A DNA stretch of 64,000 nt, from positions 1 through 64,000 of the forward strand of contig WGMT01000076.1 of the NCBI GenBank assembly GCA_016124945.1, in the 5' to 3' direction. Positions 51,755 through 60,549 of the stretch are shown piece by piece. This stretch comes from a bacterium (lineage in GTDB: Bacteria > Chloroflexota > Anaerolineae > Caldilineales > Caldilineaceae). Both the position numbers and the translations under genes were made by a program. Numbering within the stretch: the first letter of the stretch is position 1; each line of letters opens with the position of its first letter. The notes beneath the pieces were generated by a model, which was not told the DNA's origin, searched no databases, and saw only the letters and a list, made by a program, of their open reading frames with translations.

Positions 51755-53222
51755 CTCTAACAACTTCTCTCTAGATCTGTACCGCCCGAAGTTTCATTTC
51801 ACACCCGCCGCCCAGTGGATCAACGATCCGAATGGACTGGTCTACCACGGCGGCGAGTACCATCTTTTCTATCAGTACCACCCACAGAGCACTGTGTGGG
51901 GCCCCATGCACTGGGGACACGCCGTCAGCCGCGACTTAGTCACCTGGCAGGCGTTGCCGATTGCGCTCTATCCCGACGAACTGGGCATGATCTTCTCGGG
52001 CAGCGCCGTCATTGATCACCACAACACCGCCGGCTTTGGTGAAGACGCTATGATCGCGATCTTCACCCATCACGTCCACGAGGGACATATCCAGAGCCAG
52101 AGCATCGCCTACAGCCTGGACAATGGCCGCTCGTGGACAAAATACGCGGGCAATCCCGTCATCGACACGCCGCCGGGGACCCGCGATTTCCGCGATCCCA
52201 AGGTCTTCTGGTACGAGGACGGGGGAAACGGTCATTGGGTGATGTGCCTGGCCGTGGGGCGCGCCATTCACTTCTACACCTCACCCAATCTGCGTGATTG
52301 GTCGCTCAGTGGCCGTTTCGGTTTCGGCTTTGGGGGGACGACCGGGGTGTGGGAGACGCCTGATCTCTTCGACCTGCCTGTAGAGGGGACGGACCAACGC
52401 CGCTGGGTGCTCTTTGTCGGCATGGGTGACGGCGCGCCTGCCGGTGGATCGGGGCAGCAATACTTTGTGGGCGATTTCGACGGTGACACCTTCACCAGCG
52501 AAAACCCACCGGATCGGGTGCTCTGGGCCGACTACGGCGCGGATTTCTACGCCGCCCAGTCGTGGAGCAATGCGCCCGGTGATCGCCGTCTTGCCGTTGC
52601 GTGGATGAACAACTGGCGCTATGCCCGCGATCTACCCACCGAGGGCTGGCGTGGCGCCATGACCCTGCCGCGCCTCTTGACATTGCACCCAACCGCGCAA
52701 GGACCGCTCCTTCGTCAGATGCCCGCCGTCTGTCTGGCCGACACTGTGGGGACGGAGACGCTGGCGCTGGATGTGGCTGTCCTCGGGGGGGGCGACAGCG
52801 CGAGTTTGACGCTTCCTGGCGCGGATGCCTGGCAGATCGACGTGCGACTGACGCTAACGGATGCTCAACGCGATCATGTGGTCATTTCCCTTGCCTTTGG
52901 TGACGGCGCGCACGCTGTGCGGATCAGCTACCTGGGATCAGCGCAGTCGCTGCTATTTGATCGCACGCAGAGCGGCGACGTTGCTTTTCACCCCGACTTT
53001 GCCGCCGTCCACCGCGCCCCGCTTCTGCTGGATGACAACCAACTTGATTTGCAGATCATCGTCGACGGCATGGCTATCGCTCTTTTCGCCGAGGATGGCC
53101 TGCTGTCTATGACGGAGTTGATCTTTCCCGGCGCGCCGCTCTCGACCGTGGGTGTTGACGTGGTGGACGGGGCCGCTACGGTGACAACATGCCGGGCCAC
53201 GAAGCTGGTGGGCAACCAGTAA
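51738..53222 (+). CDS. GH32 fructan beta-fructosidase / invertase
   Basis: Family 32 hydrolase that releases fructose from sucrose, inulin or levan. The nucleophile D30 lies in WINDPNG, the transition-state stabiliser in FRDPK, and the acid/base in WETPDLF; the family usually has ECP, so Thr replaces the Cys. The five-bladed propeller is followed by a beta-sandwich (about 330-490). No signal peptide, so fructo-oligosaccharides are probably imported by the ABC transporter first. The start is uncertain: GTG 51738 or TTG 51720, both within the upstream permease. Weak translational coupling is likely. Confidence 0.92.
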   Translation: MASRDNSNNFSLDLYRPKFHFTPAAQWINDPNGLVYHGGEYHLFYQYHPQSTVWGPMHWGHAVSRDLVTWQALPIALYPDELGMIFSGSAVIDHHNTAGFGEDAMIAIFTHHVHEGHIQSQSIAYSLDNGRSWTKYAGNPVIDTPPGTRDFRDPKVFWYEDGGNGHWVMCLAVGRAIHFYTSPNLRDWSLSGRFGFGFGGTTGVWETPDLFDLPVEGTDQRRWVLFVGMGDGAPAGGSGQQYFVGDFDGDTFTSENPPDRVLWADYGADFYAAQSWSNAPGDRRLAVAWMNNWRYARDLPTEGWRGAMTLPRLLTLHPTAQGPLLRQMPAVCLADTVGTETLALDVAVLGGGDSASLTLPGADAWQIDVRLTLTDAQRDHVVISLAFGDGAHAVRISYLGSAQSLLFDRTQSGDVAFHPDFAAVHRAPLLLDDNQLDLQIIVDGMAIALFAEDGLLSMTELIFPGAPLSTVGVDVVDGAATVTTCRATKLVGNQ

Positions 53223-53223
53223 G

Positions 53224-53294
53224 TTTTTTGGACACGGAAAGGACGGAACACGGAGGAGCAAAATCCGTGTTCCGTCCTTTCCGTGTCCAAAAAA
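53224..53294. terminator. 31-bp perfect hairpin after the GH32 gene
   Basis: Arms 53224-53254 and 53264-53294 are exact inverted copies (GGACACGGAAAGGACGGAA core with T6/A6 ends) around a 9-nt loop. It lies 2 bp past the GH32 stop codon and closes the transporter operon. The strength and symmetry suggest a transposed repeat that was reused as a terminator. Confidence 0.88.
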
Positions 53295-53402
53295 AGCCCT
53301 ATCGCGACACATATCCTCGATGTAAACCGCTAGCTATTGTCTCCTGTTTCTGGCTTGTTACGCTTAGATCGCGTACATACAAACAGAAAGGGAGATCTTC
53401 AA

Positions 53403-54722
53403 ATGAGCACACTTCAAACCAAGACGCGCTCAAAAAGTGGCCGCCGGCGGACTGTTTCCGCTTTCTCGACGATCACTGTGACCCTGTTGATTGTTGCTCT
53501 GGCGCTGCTGATGCCCACCCAGGCGCAGGCCCAGTCCCAGTCTCTCTGCGGTGACACGGTGACGGTTGCGCGCGGTGACACGCTGCGTGGCATTGCACAG
53601 CGCTGCGGCGTCTCATTTTCGGCGCTGATTGAAGCCAATCCACAGATTGTCAATCGCAATTTGATTTACGTGGGCCAACAGATCAACATCCCACAGGACG
53701 GCCTGCCTGAGCAGCCGGGTGAAACCACTATTTCGATTTCGCCCGTCAGTGGACCTGTGGGGACACGTGTCGATGTCGCCGCCACCGGCTTCCCGGCGGA
53801 CAGTGAGATCGTCTTCGGTATCGGCCCGCAAGGACTGACCGTTGAGACCAATCGTGTGGTCACGGGCCCAGAGGGGCAGTCGGAAACCAGCCTCGTCGTG
53901 CCGGACGGCGTCGAAGTTGGGCAGACGCTAGTGGTAGTCGCCTTCGTCACCCAAGAGGACGGTGTGGTTGAGGCCACGGCGAACTTTAACGTCACCAGCG
54001 GCGACACGCAGCCTGCCGTCCCCGTGCAGATTGAGCCCACCAGCGGCCCGCCTGGGGCCAACGTCCAGGTGACGGCGAGCGGCCTGCCTGCCAATGCCAT
54101 CATCGAGATGGGCGCGGGGCAAATCAACACCGAATATGACATCATCGCTCAGGCACAGAGCGACGCCCAGGGCAACCTGAACCGCAGTGTGCGCATCCCC
54201 GAATTGGCCAACGCCGGTGAAGAGTGGGTCATCGCGGTGACGCCCAGCGGATCACCCGCCGACTACATCTCTAATCAGTTCACCGTCACCGAGCCGAGCG
54301 ACGACGACGAGAACCAGGGTCTCTTCACACGCACCAACATCTATCTCATCGCCCTGGAAGACGAAGGACGTTCGGGTACGCAGATTGGCTGTGGCGATAG
54401 CGTGGTGCCGGTAGAAGTAGAAATCGAGCCGACGTTGGCTGTGTTGACGGCGGCGATGAACAGTCTGCTCGACTTAGACGAACGCTTTTATGGCGAATCC
54501 GGCCTGTACAACGCCCTCTACCGTTCGGATTTGAGTGTGGACAGCATCAGCCTTGTCAATGGAGTAGCGACCATCAACCTCAGCGGTGAAGTCTCGTTGG
54601 GCGGCGTCTGTGACGTTCCTCGTTTCGAGGCGCAACTCCGCCAGACGGCGCTTCAGTATTACACTGTCGATTCGGTGGAGATTACGATCAACGGAGAACC
54701 TTTGGCGCAGGTGGTGCAGTAA
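53403..54722 (+). CDS. Secreted LysM / Ig-like / GerMN-domain protein
   Basis: Exported protein of about 439 residues. The signal peptide is residues 18-40. LysM spans about 48-93 (VTVARGDTLRGIAQRCGVS). Two IPT/TIG-like modules follow (about 105-205 and 210-305; SPVSGPVGTRVDV, EPTSGPPGANVQV). The C-terminal domain (about 320-439) matches the GerMN fold (FYGESGLYNALYRSDLSVDSIS; NGVATINLSGEVS) seen in spore-germination/lipoproteins of many phyla. ATG 53403 follows GGGAGATCTTCAA. Function is probably cell-wall-associated; it is not a sign of sporulation. It stands alone after a strong terminator. Confidence 0.82.
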   Translation: MSTLQTKTRSKSGRRRTVSAFSTITVTLLIVALALLMPTQAQAQSQSLCGDTVTVARGDTLRGIAQRCGVSFSALIEANPQIVNRNLIYVGQQINIPQDGLPEQPGETTISISPVSGPVGTRVDVAATGFPADSEIVFGIGPQGLTVETNRVVTGPEGQSETSLVVPDGVEVGQTLVVVAFVTQEDGVVEATANFNVTSGDTQPAVPVQIEPTSGPPGANVQVTASGLPANAIIEMGAGQINTEYDIIAQAQSDAQGNLNRSVRIPELANAGEEWVIAVTPSGSPADYISNQFTVTEPSDDDENQGLFTRTNIYLIALEDEGRSGTQIGCGDSVVPVEVEIEPTLAVLTAAMNSLLDLDERFYGESGLYNALYRSDLSVDSISLVNGVATINLSGEVSLGGVCDVPRFEAQLRQTALQYYTVDSVEITINGEPLAQVVQ

Positions 54723-54751
54723 ACAAAAATGAACGTAACTGAACAGCGATA

Positions 54752-54817
54752 GGTGCGGCGCACTGGCCAAAACTGGATGCAAATGCCGACGGTTTCCTGG
54801 CCAGTGCGTCGCACCTG
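54752..54817. repeat. Long hairpin after the LysM-GerMN gene
   Basis: AGGTGCGGCGCACTGGCCA (54752-54770) and its inverted copy (54799-54817) match at 18 of 19 positions around a 28-nt loop. No T-tract. Confidence 0.75.
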
Positions 54818-54849
54818 TAGTCACAAATGAACAACCCGTACGCAAAAGA

Positions 54850-54913
54850 GTGCCGGGCACGGGCCAAGTGATCTTGCTTTGACAGGAGATTGACTGGCCC
54901 GTGCCCGGCACTT
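54850..54913. terminator. Second long hairpin, possible terminator
   Basis: AGTGCCGGGCACGGGCCA (54850-54867) and exact inverted copy (54896-54913) around a 28-nt loop, followed by a short T-run. Adjacent to and built like the first hairpin but with a different sequence. Confidence 0.65.
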
Positions 54914-55284
54914 TCTGTTTCCTCCCAGCGTCAAGTCACTGCGTTCCCGCCAACTGATTAGGGCGCCTTTCCACGCTGCGCTACATCTTCCCCGCTTAGG
55001 CTTACCTCGCTTTGGCATGCTGCAACTTGTCCTACACAGGCCGCTATACGCCAAATTAACGAAAAAATAACGCTTGCGTGATAGGTTAAGCCGTATCGCA
55101 AAATTCGAGCCCAACTGGTGAAGTAGGTGATCAATTAGGCGATCAACTAGGCGGTAAATTAGATAAAGTAGGCGATGAATTAGTCGCTCTGAAAAGGACA
55201 ACTTGCCCATACATCACAATTTCGGGGTAGAGACTCAACAGTTAGATGATCTGTGCCTGTGCGCACTCACTACGAAAAGACGCT
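54914..55284. other. Long intergenic region with 12-bp tandem repeat
   Basis: Between the hairpins and the solute-binding gene. It contains the degenerate 12-bp repeat at 55124-55180. No gene with a start and ribosome-binding site is seen on either strand. Confidence 0.45.
55124..55180. repeat. Degenerate 12-bp tandem repeat
   Basis: TAGGTGATCAAT, TAGGCGATCAAC, TAGGCGGTAAAT, then a short interruption and TAGGCGATGAAT. One plus-strand frame would read GDQLGDQLGG, but it lacks a start codon and a stop is just upstream, so it is treated as non-coding. Confidence 0.75.
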
Positions 55285-56601
55285 ATGAAACAACCATCCA
55301 TCACGCTCGGTTTTGTCGCTTTGTGTGTCTGCTTGCTGCTCTCTGCCTGTGCTGCTCCACGAGAGGATCCGACACCTGCTGAAACGGTTGTCACCTTTAT
55401 GGTCCACGGTGATCCCTATGAACAGGGCGCGTTTGAGGCTGTCGTCGAGAGCTTCCACGCCACAGACCCCCGTGTCGACGGCAGCCCTGTTCGTGTGGAA
55501 TTAATTGGTCTGCCCAGTGCAAGCGATTATCTGACAAGGCTGACCACCGATTTTGCTGCCGGCGCTCCGCCGGATGTCTTCCTCCTCAATTACCGCCGAC
55601 TGGCCCAATTCCACAACCGTGATGCAGTGGAACCGCTTGGACCTTGGATTGCAGAAAGTGAGCATATTGAAGAAGCCGCTTTCTTTGCAGTGGCGATGGA
55701 CGCTTTTCGCGACAGTCAGGGCACGGTGATCTGCATCCCTCAAAACATATCGAGTCAGGTCGTCTTCTACAACCGCGATATCTTCGACGCCGCCGGTCAC
55801 CCGTATCCGGCATCTGACTGGGCATGGGAAGACTTCCGCCGCACCGCCATCGCCTTGACCTTGCCAGATACCGACAATGACGGCGAGCCAGACCAGTACG
55901 GGCTGGGGCTGGAACCTCATCTGGTACGTGTGGCGCCCTTTGTCTGGCAGAACGGCGGTGACCTTGTCGACGACCCTGTGGCGCCTACCCGGTTCACCCT
56001 TGATTCGCCGGCCGCCGGTGAAGCGATTCAGTTTGTGCTTAATCTGGCGCAGGTCGACGGTGTTGTCCCCAACCGAACGGCTGAAGCGGTGAAATCGCAT
56101 GCGCAGCGATTCTACGCCGGTAACGTTGCCATGTACGTCGACAGCCGGCGCATCGTCCCTACGATGCGGGCTGTGGCTGAGTTTGACTGGGATGTGGCGC
56201 CGTTGCCTCGTGGCAAGGTGACGGCGAGCATCCTACACAGTGACGGCTACTGCATGGCGGCGGCATCGCAGAAGAAAGCAGCGGCCTGGGCTTTTATTGA
56301 ATTTGCCCTCAGCCCCACCGGCCAGGAACCGGCCGCACGGCTGGGGCGCACTGTCCCCTCGTTGATCGCGGTCGCCAACAGCGATGTTTATCTTGATCCC
56401 ACACAAGCGCCGGACAGCGCACATGTCTGGCTTGACGCCGTGCCATATCTGCGTGTGTTGCCCCGACTGGAGAACTGGGTACGCATCGAACGTACTGCAG
56501 CCATTGAGTTTGAGCAGGCCTACCTGGGACTAACCACCTTGTCCAATGTGGTTGACCATATTCAAAATGAATCCGCCGACGGATTCAGCCCACTGAAGTA
56601 A
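55285..56601 (+). CDS. Orphan extracellular solute-binding lipoprotein
   Basis: Family 1 binding protein of 438 residues with lipobox LSAC (C22) after a signal peptide. Binding-domain features: GAPPDVFLLNYRRLAQF, NISSQVVFYNRDIFDAAG and AWAFIEFALSPTGQEPAARLGRTVPSL. No permease or ATPase gene follows; instead a very large BNR protein gene starts 25 bp downstream, so the two are likely one transcription unit and may act together at the cell surface. The ATG at 55285 is taken as the start of the signal peptide. Confidence 0.85.
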   Translation: MKQPSITLGFVALCVCLLLSACAAPREDPTPAETVVTFMVHGDPYEQGAFEAVVESFHATDPRVDGSPVRVELIGLPSASDYLTRLTTDFAAGAPPDVFLLNYRRLAQFHNRDAVEPLGPWIAESEHIEEAAFFAVAMDAFRDSQGTVICIPQNISSQVVFYNRDIFDAAGHPYPASDWAWEDFRRTAIALTLPDTDNDGEPDQYGLGLEPHLVRVAPFVWQNGGDLVDDPVAPTRFTLDSPAAGEAIQFVLNLAQVDGVVPNRTAEAVKSHAQRFYAGNVAMYVDSRRIVPTMRAVAEFDWDVAPLPRGKVTASILHSDGYCMAAASQKKAAAWAFIEFALSPTGQEPAARLGRTVPSLIAVANSDVYLDPTQAPDSAHVWLDAVPYLRVLPRLENWVRIERTAAIEFEQAYLGLTTLSNVVDHIQNESADGFSPLK

Positions 56602-56626
56602 CCTTATGCACATCAAGGAGACAAGA

Positions 56627-59600
56627 ATGAAACAAACCTTGCATCGATCCAGTCTTATCGTGATTGGTGTCGCTCTCGTACTGCTAGCGATAGTGGCCTA
56701 CGCAGTGCGTCCATCCCCTTCAAGTGAGGTGATGACAAGTCAGGTGATGACGCCCGAACTTGAACAAAGATTGGCATTGTCTGCGCCGGCGGATGCTATC
56801 TCTGTTCCTATGTTGCCCCCGCTAGACGAAGGCTTGATCCCCTTCCCCGATGAGGACGTAGCCGCATTTGAGGCCATGCAGTATGGTGGGCCGCGTCAGG
56901 CGTTTGAGTGGTTCTGGCGGCAACGCGCCTATCCGCTGACCACTGTCCCCTTTGACGCCAACAGCCGGGCGCTTGCGCAGGCGCGCTCTGTTGCACAGGA
57001 GATGGCCTACGCTGCCGACGTACAGCAACTCAACTGGCAATTGGTAGGGCCGGCGCCGTTGCAGGGCGTCTATATGGGCTGGGATGGTACGGCACCGATT
57101 CGGAAGACGGCAGCCGGACGTGTCACCGCGATTGCGATTGCGCCGGACAATTCGAATGTCCTCTACGTGGCCAGTTCCACCGGCGGCGTCTGGAAAAGCA
57201 CAGATGCCGGTGCCAACTATGTTTCGCTCACCCACGATCGCCCCGAGTATGCCTTTCAATCATTGGCCATCGATCCGCAGAACACCAATACCGTCTACGC
57301 AGGTACCGGCCAGTTTAACACCTACTACGGCAGTGGGCTCCTCAAATCGACAGACGCCGGCCAGTCATGGACGGTGCTTGGGAAAGATGTCTTCGGCCCG
57401 TTGATGATCACCGGCGTCTTCGTACATCCAGGCAACAGCAACGTCTTGGTTGTCTCCGCCTCAAATTTACGACAGATGCATTCGGCGGCTAATCTGCCTG
57501 AGCCGTTGCCTAACCCAGGGCTCTACCGTTCCACCGACGGCGGGCAGACATGGCAATTGGTCCAACCGTGTGATCCATGCAACACCGGTTTCAGCGACCT
57601 GGTTATGGACGGCTCGAACCCACAGCAGCCCGTCTTTTACGCAGCCAGCGCCGGTGTGGGTGTCTACAAATCGACAGATGCCGGTGCCACCTGGCAGACG
57701 TTGGCCTCCTTCGACACTGCGCTGGGGCGCGTTGCCTACTGGCGTGTTGACCTGGCCATCGGCGCAGGTGTAGGTGCCAACACGCTCTATGCCGCCATAG
57801 ACGGCCAAACCCGTGACGGGCGCAACGGCATTGTCCTGCGCACGACTAACGGCGGTCAGGCATGGCAAGAAGTCCCTGCGGCAGCCGGTTTCTGTAATCC
57901 ACAGTGTTTCCACGACATGGTGATCGGCATCAACCCACAAAATCCCAACGACGTCTTCTTCGGCGGCGTGCAAATGTTCCGCAGCACCGACGGCGGCGTG
58001 ACAGTCAACAATATCTCATCGGTCAACGGTATCGACGTCGGCCTACACGTGGATCAGATGTCAATCACTTTCGATCCTAACGATCCCTCTATTGTCTGGG
58101 TGGGCAACGACGGCGGCGTTTACCGCTTTGCTAATGGTATTTGGGAAGCGCGCAACAATGGCAAGTCCACCCTGCAATTCATCGGCCTCGGCGTCAACCC
58201 TGTGGATGCTTCGCAGGCCGTGGGCGGTATGCAGGACAACTCGCAAGCATTTTGGGACGGCACTAGCTGGCAAGGCTTTGACTTTGCCGACGGCAACAAA
58301 GGCGAGTGGGATCCGTTTGACCTGAACACCATCTACTACGGCGATCAGCAGATCAGTTTCCGTGTCAGCCGGGAGGCGAACATTGACGCGCTGCGCGCCG
58401 GCGGCGAGACCCGACTCAACGGCATCGATGCGCAGGACGCTTCTCAGTTCTACATTCCCTTTGAACTGGACGCTGTGCGCGAGGGGATCCTCTACCTGGG
58501 GACAAGTAAACTCTACCGGACCACAGATCGAGGTGAGAATTGGGTCTCCATTGGTGAGCCGTTTGGTGGCCCCACGGTGACGTCAATCGGCGTGCCCCGC
58601 AGCGACGGCAACATTGTCTACGTTGGCGGTTCTTCGGGGCAGATAGCTCAGGGGGTGCAGCAAGACGGCCAGTGGACCTTCACCGATCTTAGCGGCGAAA
58701 TACTCCCGCTGCGCGTGCTCAACGACATCGCCGTCAGCCCCACCGACGCCAACACCCTCTACATTGTTTACAACGGTTTTAACCAGAACACGCCGATGCA
58801 GCCTGGTCATGTCTTCAAGAGCACCGACGGCGGCCAGAACTGGGCGCGGATCGACGGCACCGGCCAGGCTGTGATTCCCGACATTCCTGTGCTCTCGATT
58901 GTGCTCGATCCAGACAATCCCGGCCACATTTATGTCGGCACCGATATCGGCGTCTTCTACTCCACCGACGATGGACAGAGCTGGATCAATAACAGCCAGG
59001 GACTGCCACCCATCCCCGTCCAGGATCTGAGATATGTGGCACCGGTGAAACAACTTTGGGCCGCCACTTACGGGCGCAGCATCTGGCGAACGACGCTGGG
59101 AGAGCCGGTGCCTAACCCAACGGCGACGCCGACGCTGGTTCCCACCAGTACACCTGTGAACCCAACCAACACACCGGTGCCTACCAATACACCGGTTCCG
59201 CCGCCTACCGGCGCCCGTCCTGGGCAATGGGGCAACGACGTTTCCTTCCTCGTTGCCGCGGATCAGCAACGTCTTTTCAACCTGGCAGTCGTCGTCGTGT
59301 CAGAAACCAACTGTCGGCAGGTGCTCAGTACGCCCGGCCCCATCCTGATTGCGGCGGACGGCAGCTTTGCCTACAGCTTCCAGAACCGTGGCACAGCATG
59401 GACGGTGACGGGCAAGATCAACGGGGAAACGGCTACGGGGACCCTCAATCTCAACAACATCCACTGGGAAACATCCTTGTGCGGTGTTAGCGTCACGGCC
59501 ACACGCAATTGGACGTCCAACTGGCTCCAATCAGCGCCGGACCCAACGCCGACGCCGCTGCCGTCGCCGACACCTACACCCCAGGCCACCGATGGGATCA

Positions 59601-60265
59601 ACGGGCAGGTGCGCGCCAACGGGCAAGGCGTCTCCGGTATCAATATCTGGCTTGTCGCCTGCCCGAATGAGGGGGAATGTGACCCCGCAGCCAACGAACC
59701 GGTGGCTCAGACCCAGACCGATCCCGGTGGTTTCTACAACATTACTGATGCACCGACACTGCCTGCCGACCAGTACTATTTTGTCTACTATCTCAATGAC
59801 GAGCTAGCTGGAAACGTCGCCAACGACACCTATCTCTATCGTTGGTTCGGGCCGGAGATCGGACAGTACACAGCAGGTGCCGCCGCGGACGGTGGTAGCT
59901 TTGACATTGGCGATATCGTCCTACTGTCTCCATCCGATGGACAAGGTCTATTGCCGCAACAGTTTATCTGGCAGCAGCGTGCAGCGCTCACCGAGAACTA
60001 CATGTGGGCGCTCTACGACGTCAACGCTGTGCAGGAGATCTGCCGCGGCCCCGTCTCGAACGTTTCCAACTTCACGTTGACACCTGAATACCTGGCTGCC
60101 AACTGTGCACAGGCAACTGTCGGCGATACGTTTAGCTGGTTTGTGTGGGCAATAGACGGCGTCGATTTTGACACAGCGCCGATTGGAGATTCATTCTTCG
60201 TGGGTGAAATCACATTGCTTGCCGACGGCGGCTTGAAGACATATCTACCGAATGTCACACGCTAA
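56627..60265 (+). CDS. Large secreted BNR/sortilin-like beta-propeller protein
   Basis: A 1212-residue extracytoplasmic protein. AAGGAGACAAGA precedes the ATG at 56627. Residues 13-32 are a signal or anchor. About 150-825 are BNR/Asp-box propeller repeats (VLYVASSTGGVWKSTDAG, GLLKSTDAGQSW, GVYKSTDAGATW) as in VPS10/sortilin-like and GH74-like folds; no GH74 catalytic pattern is verified. A Thr/Pro-rich spacer (about 827-863) leads to a first C-terminal beta module, a second spacer (about 971-988) leads to a carboxypeptidase-regulatory-like domain (GINGQVRANGQGVSGINIW) and a final Ig-like part. No catalytic assignment is made. It follows the orphan binding protein. Confidence 0.8.
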   Translation: MKQTLHRSSLIVIGVALVLLAIVAYAVRPSPSSEVMTSQVMTPELEQRLALSAPADAISVPMLPPLDEGLIPFPDEDVAAFEAMQYGGPRQAFEWFWRQRAYPLTTVPFDANSRALAQARSVAQEMAYAADVQQLNWQLVGPAPLQGVYMGWDGTAPIRKTAAGRVTAIAIAPDNSNVLYVASSTGGVWKSTDAGANYVSLTHDRPEYAFQSLAIDPQNTNTVYAGTGQFNTYYGSGLLKSTDAGQSWTVLGKDVFGPLMITGVFVHPGNSNVLVVSASNLRQMHSAANLPEPLPNPGLYRSTDGGQTWQLVQPCDPCNTGFSDLVMDGSNPQQPVFYAASAGVGVYKSTDAGATWQTLASFDTALGRVAYWRVDLAIGAGVGANTLYAAIDGQTRDGRNGIVLRTTNGGQAWQEVPAAAGFCNPQCFHDMVIGINPQNPNDVFFGGVQMFRSTDGGVTVNNISSVNGIDVGLHVDQMSITFDPNDPSIVWVGNDGGVYRFANGIWEARNNGKSTLQFIGLGVNPVDASQAVGGMQDNSQAFWDGTSWQGFDFADGNKGEWDPFDLNTIYYGDQQISFRVSREANIDALRAGGETRLNGIDAQDASQFYIPFELDAVREGILYLGTSKLYRTTDRGENWVSIGEPFGGPTVTSIGVPRSDGNIVYVGGSSGQIAQGVQQDGQWTFTDLSGEILPLRVLNDIAVSPTDANTLYIVYNGFNQNTPMQPGHVFKSTDGGQNWARIDGTGQAVIPDIPVLSIVLDPDNPGHIYVGTDIGVFYSTDDGQSWINNSQGLPPIPVQDLRYVAPVKQLWAATYGRSIWRTTLGEPVPNPTATPTLVPTSTPVNPTNTPVPTNTPVPPPTGARPGQWGNDVSFLVAADQQRLFNLAVVVVSETNCRQVLSTPGPILIAADGSFAYSFQNRGTAWTVTGKINGETATGTLNLNNIHWETSLCGVSVTATRNWTSNWLQSAPDPTPTPLPSPTPTPQATDGINGQVRANGQGVSGINIWLVACPNEGECDPAANEPVAQTQTDPGGFYNITDAPTLPADQYYFVYYLNDELAGNVANDTYLYRWFGPEIGQYTAGAAADGGSFDIGDIVLLSPSDGQGLLPQQFIWQQRAALTENYMWALYDVNAVQEICRGPVSNVSNFTLTPEYLAANCAQATVGDTFSWFVWAIDGVDFDTAPIGDSFFVGEITLLADGGLKTYLPNVTR

Positions 60266-60357
60266 CAAGCGCAAATCCTTCTCCTTTGCGTCTGCTCACG
60301 TAGATACTCGCTCTGAGCCATTGCTCTAAACTCTAAGGAGAAAACAAAGAAAAAATG

Positions 60358-60541
60358 ATCCACGCAGGCATACGAAGAAACACGAAGGCAGAGAAAAGCT
60401 AAAATGCTCCACGGATTACACAGATTTTCAGGATTCAGAGGAGAACCGACTGCTCCTTCTGCAAATCCTTCTAATCTTTGCAATCTGTGGAGCAATTCTC
60501 TCCTCTGCCTTCGTGTGCCTTCGTGTGCCTTCGTGGATCAA
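60358..60541. repeat. Nested inverted repeats (CACGAAGGC and CCACGGATTACA types)
   Basis: Outer arms 60358-60396 and about 60498-60541 (ACGAAGGCAGAG and CTCTGCCTTCGTGTGCC). Inner arms 60405-60434 and 60464-60494 (TGCTCCACGGATTACACAGA and complement). The inner unit is the same family as 33853-34078. It sits between two convergent genes. Confidence 0.85.
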
Positions 60542-60549
60542 GGTTTCTC

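Noticed and set aside
54821..55210. Minus-strand frame of 129 codons over the 12-bp repeat
   Set aside because: Spans two hairpins and a tandem repeat; no ribosome-binding site or plausible protein.
55090..55234. Plus-strand frame reading GDQLGDQL
   Set aside because: No start codon and a stop directly upstream.
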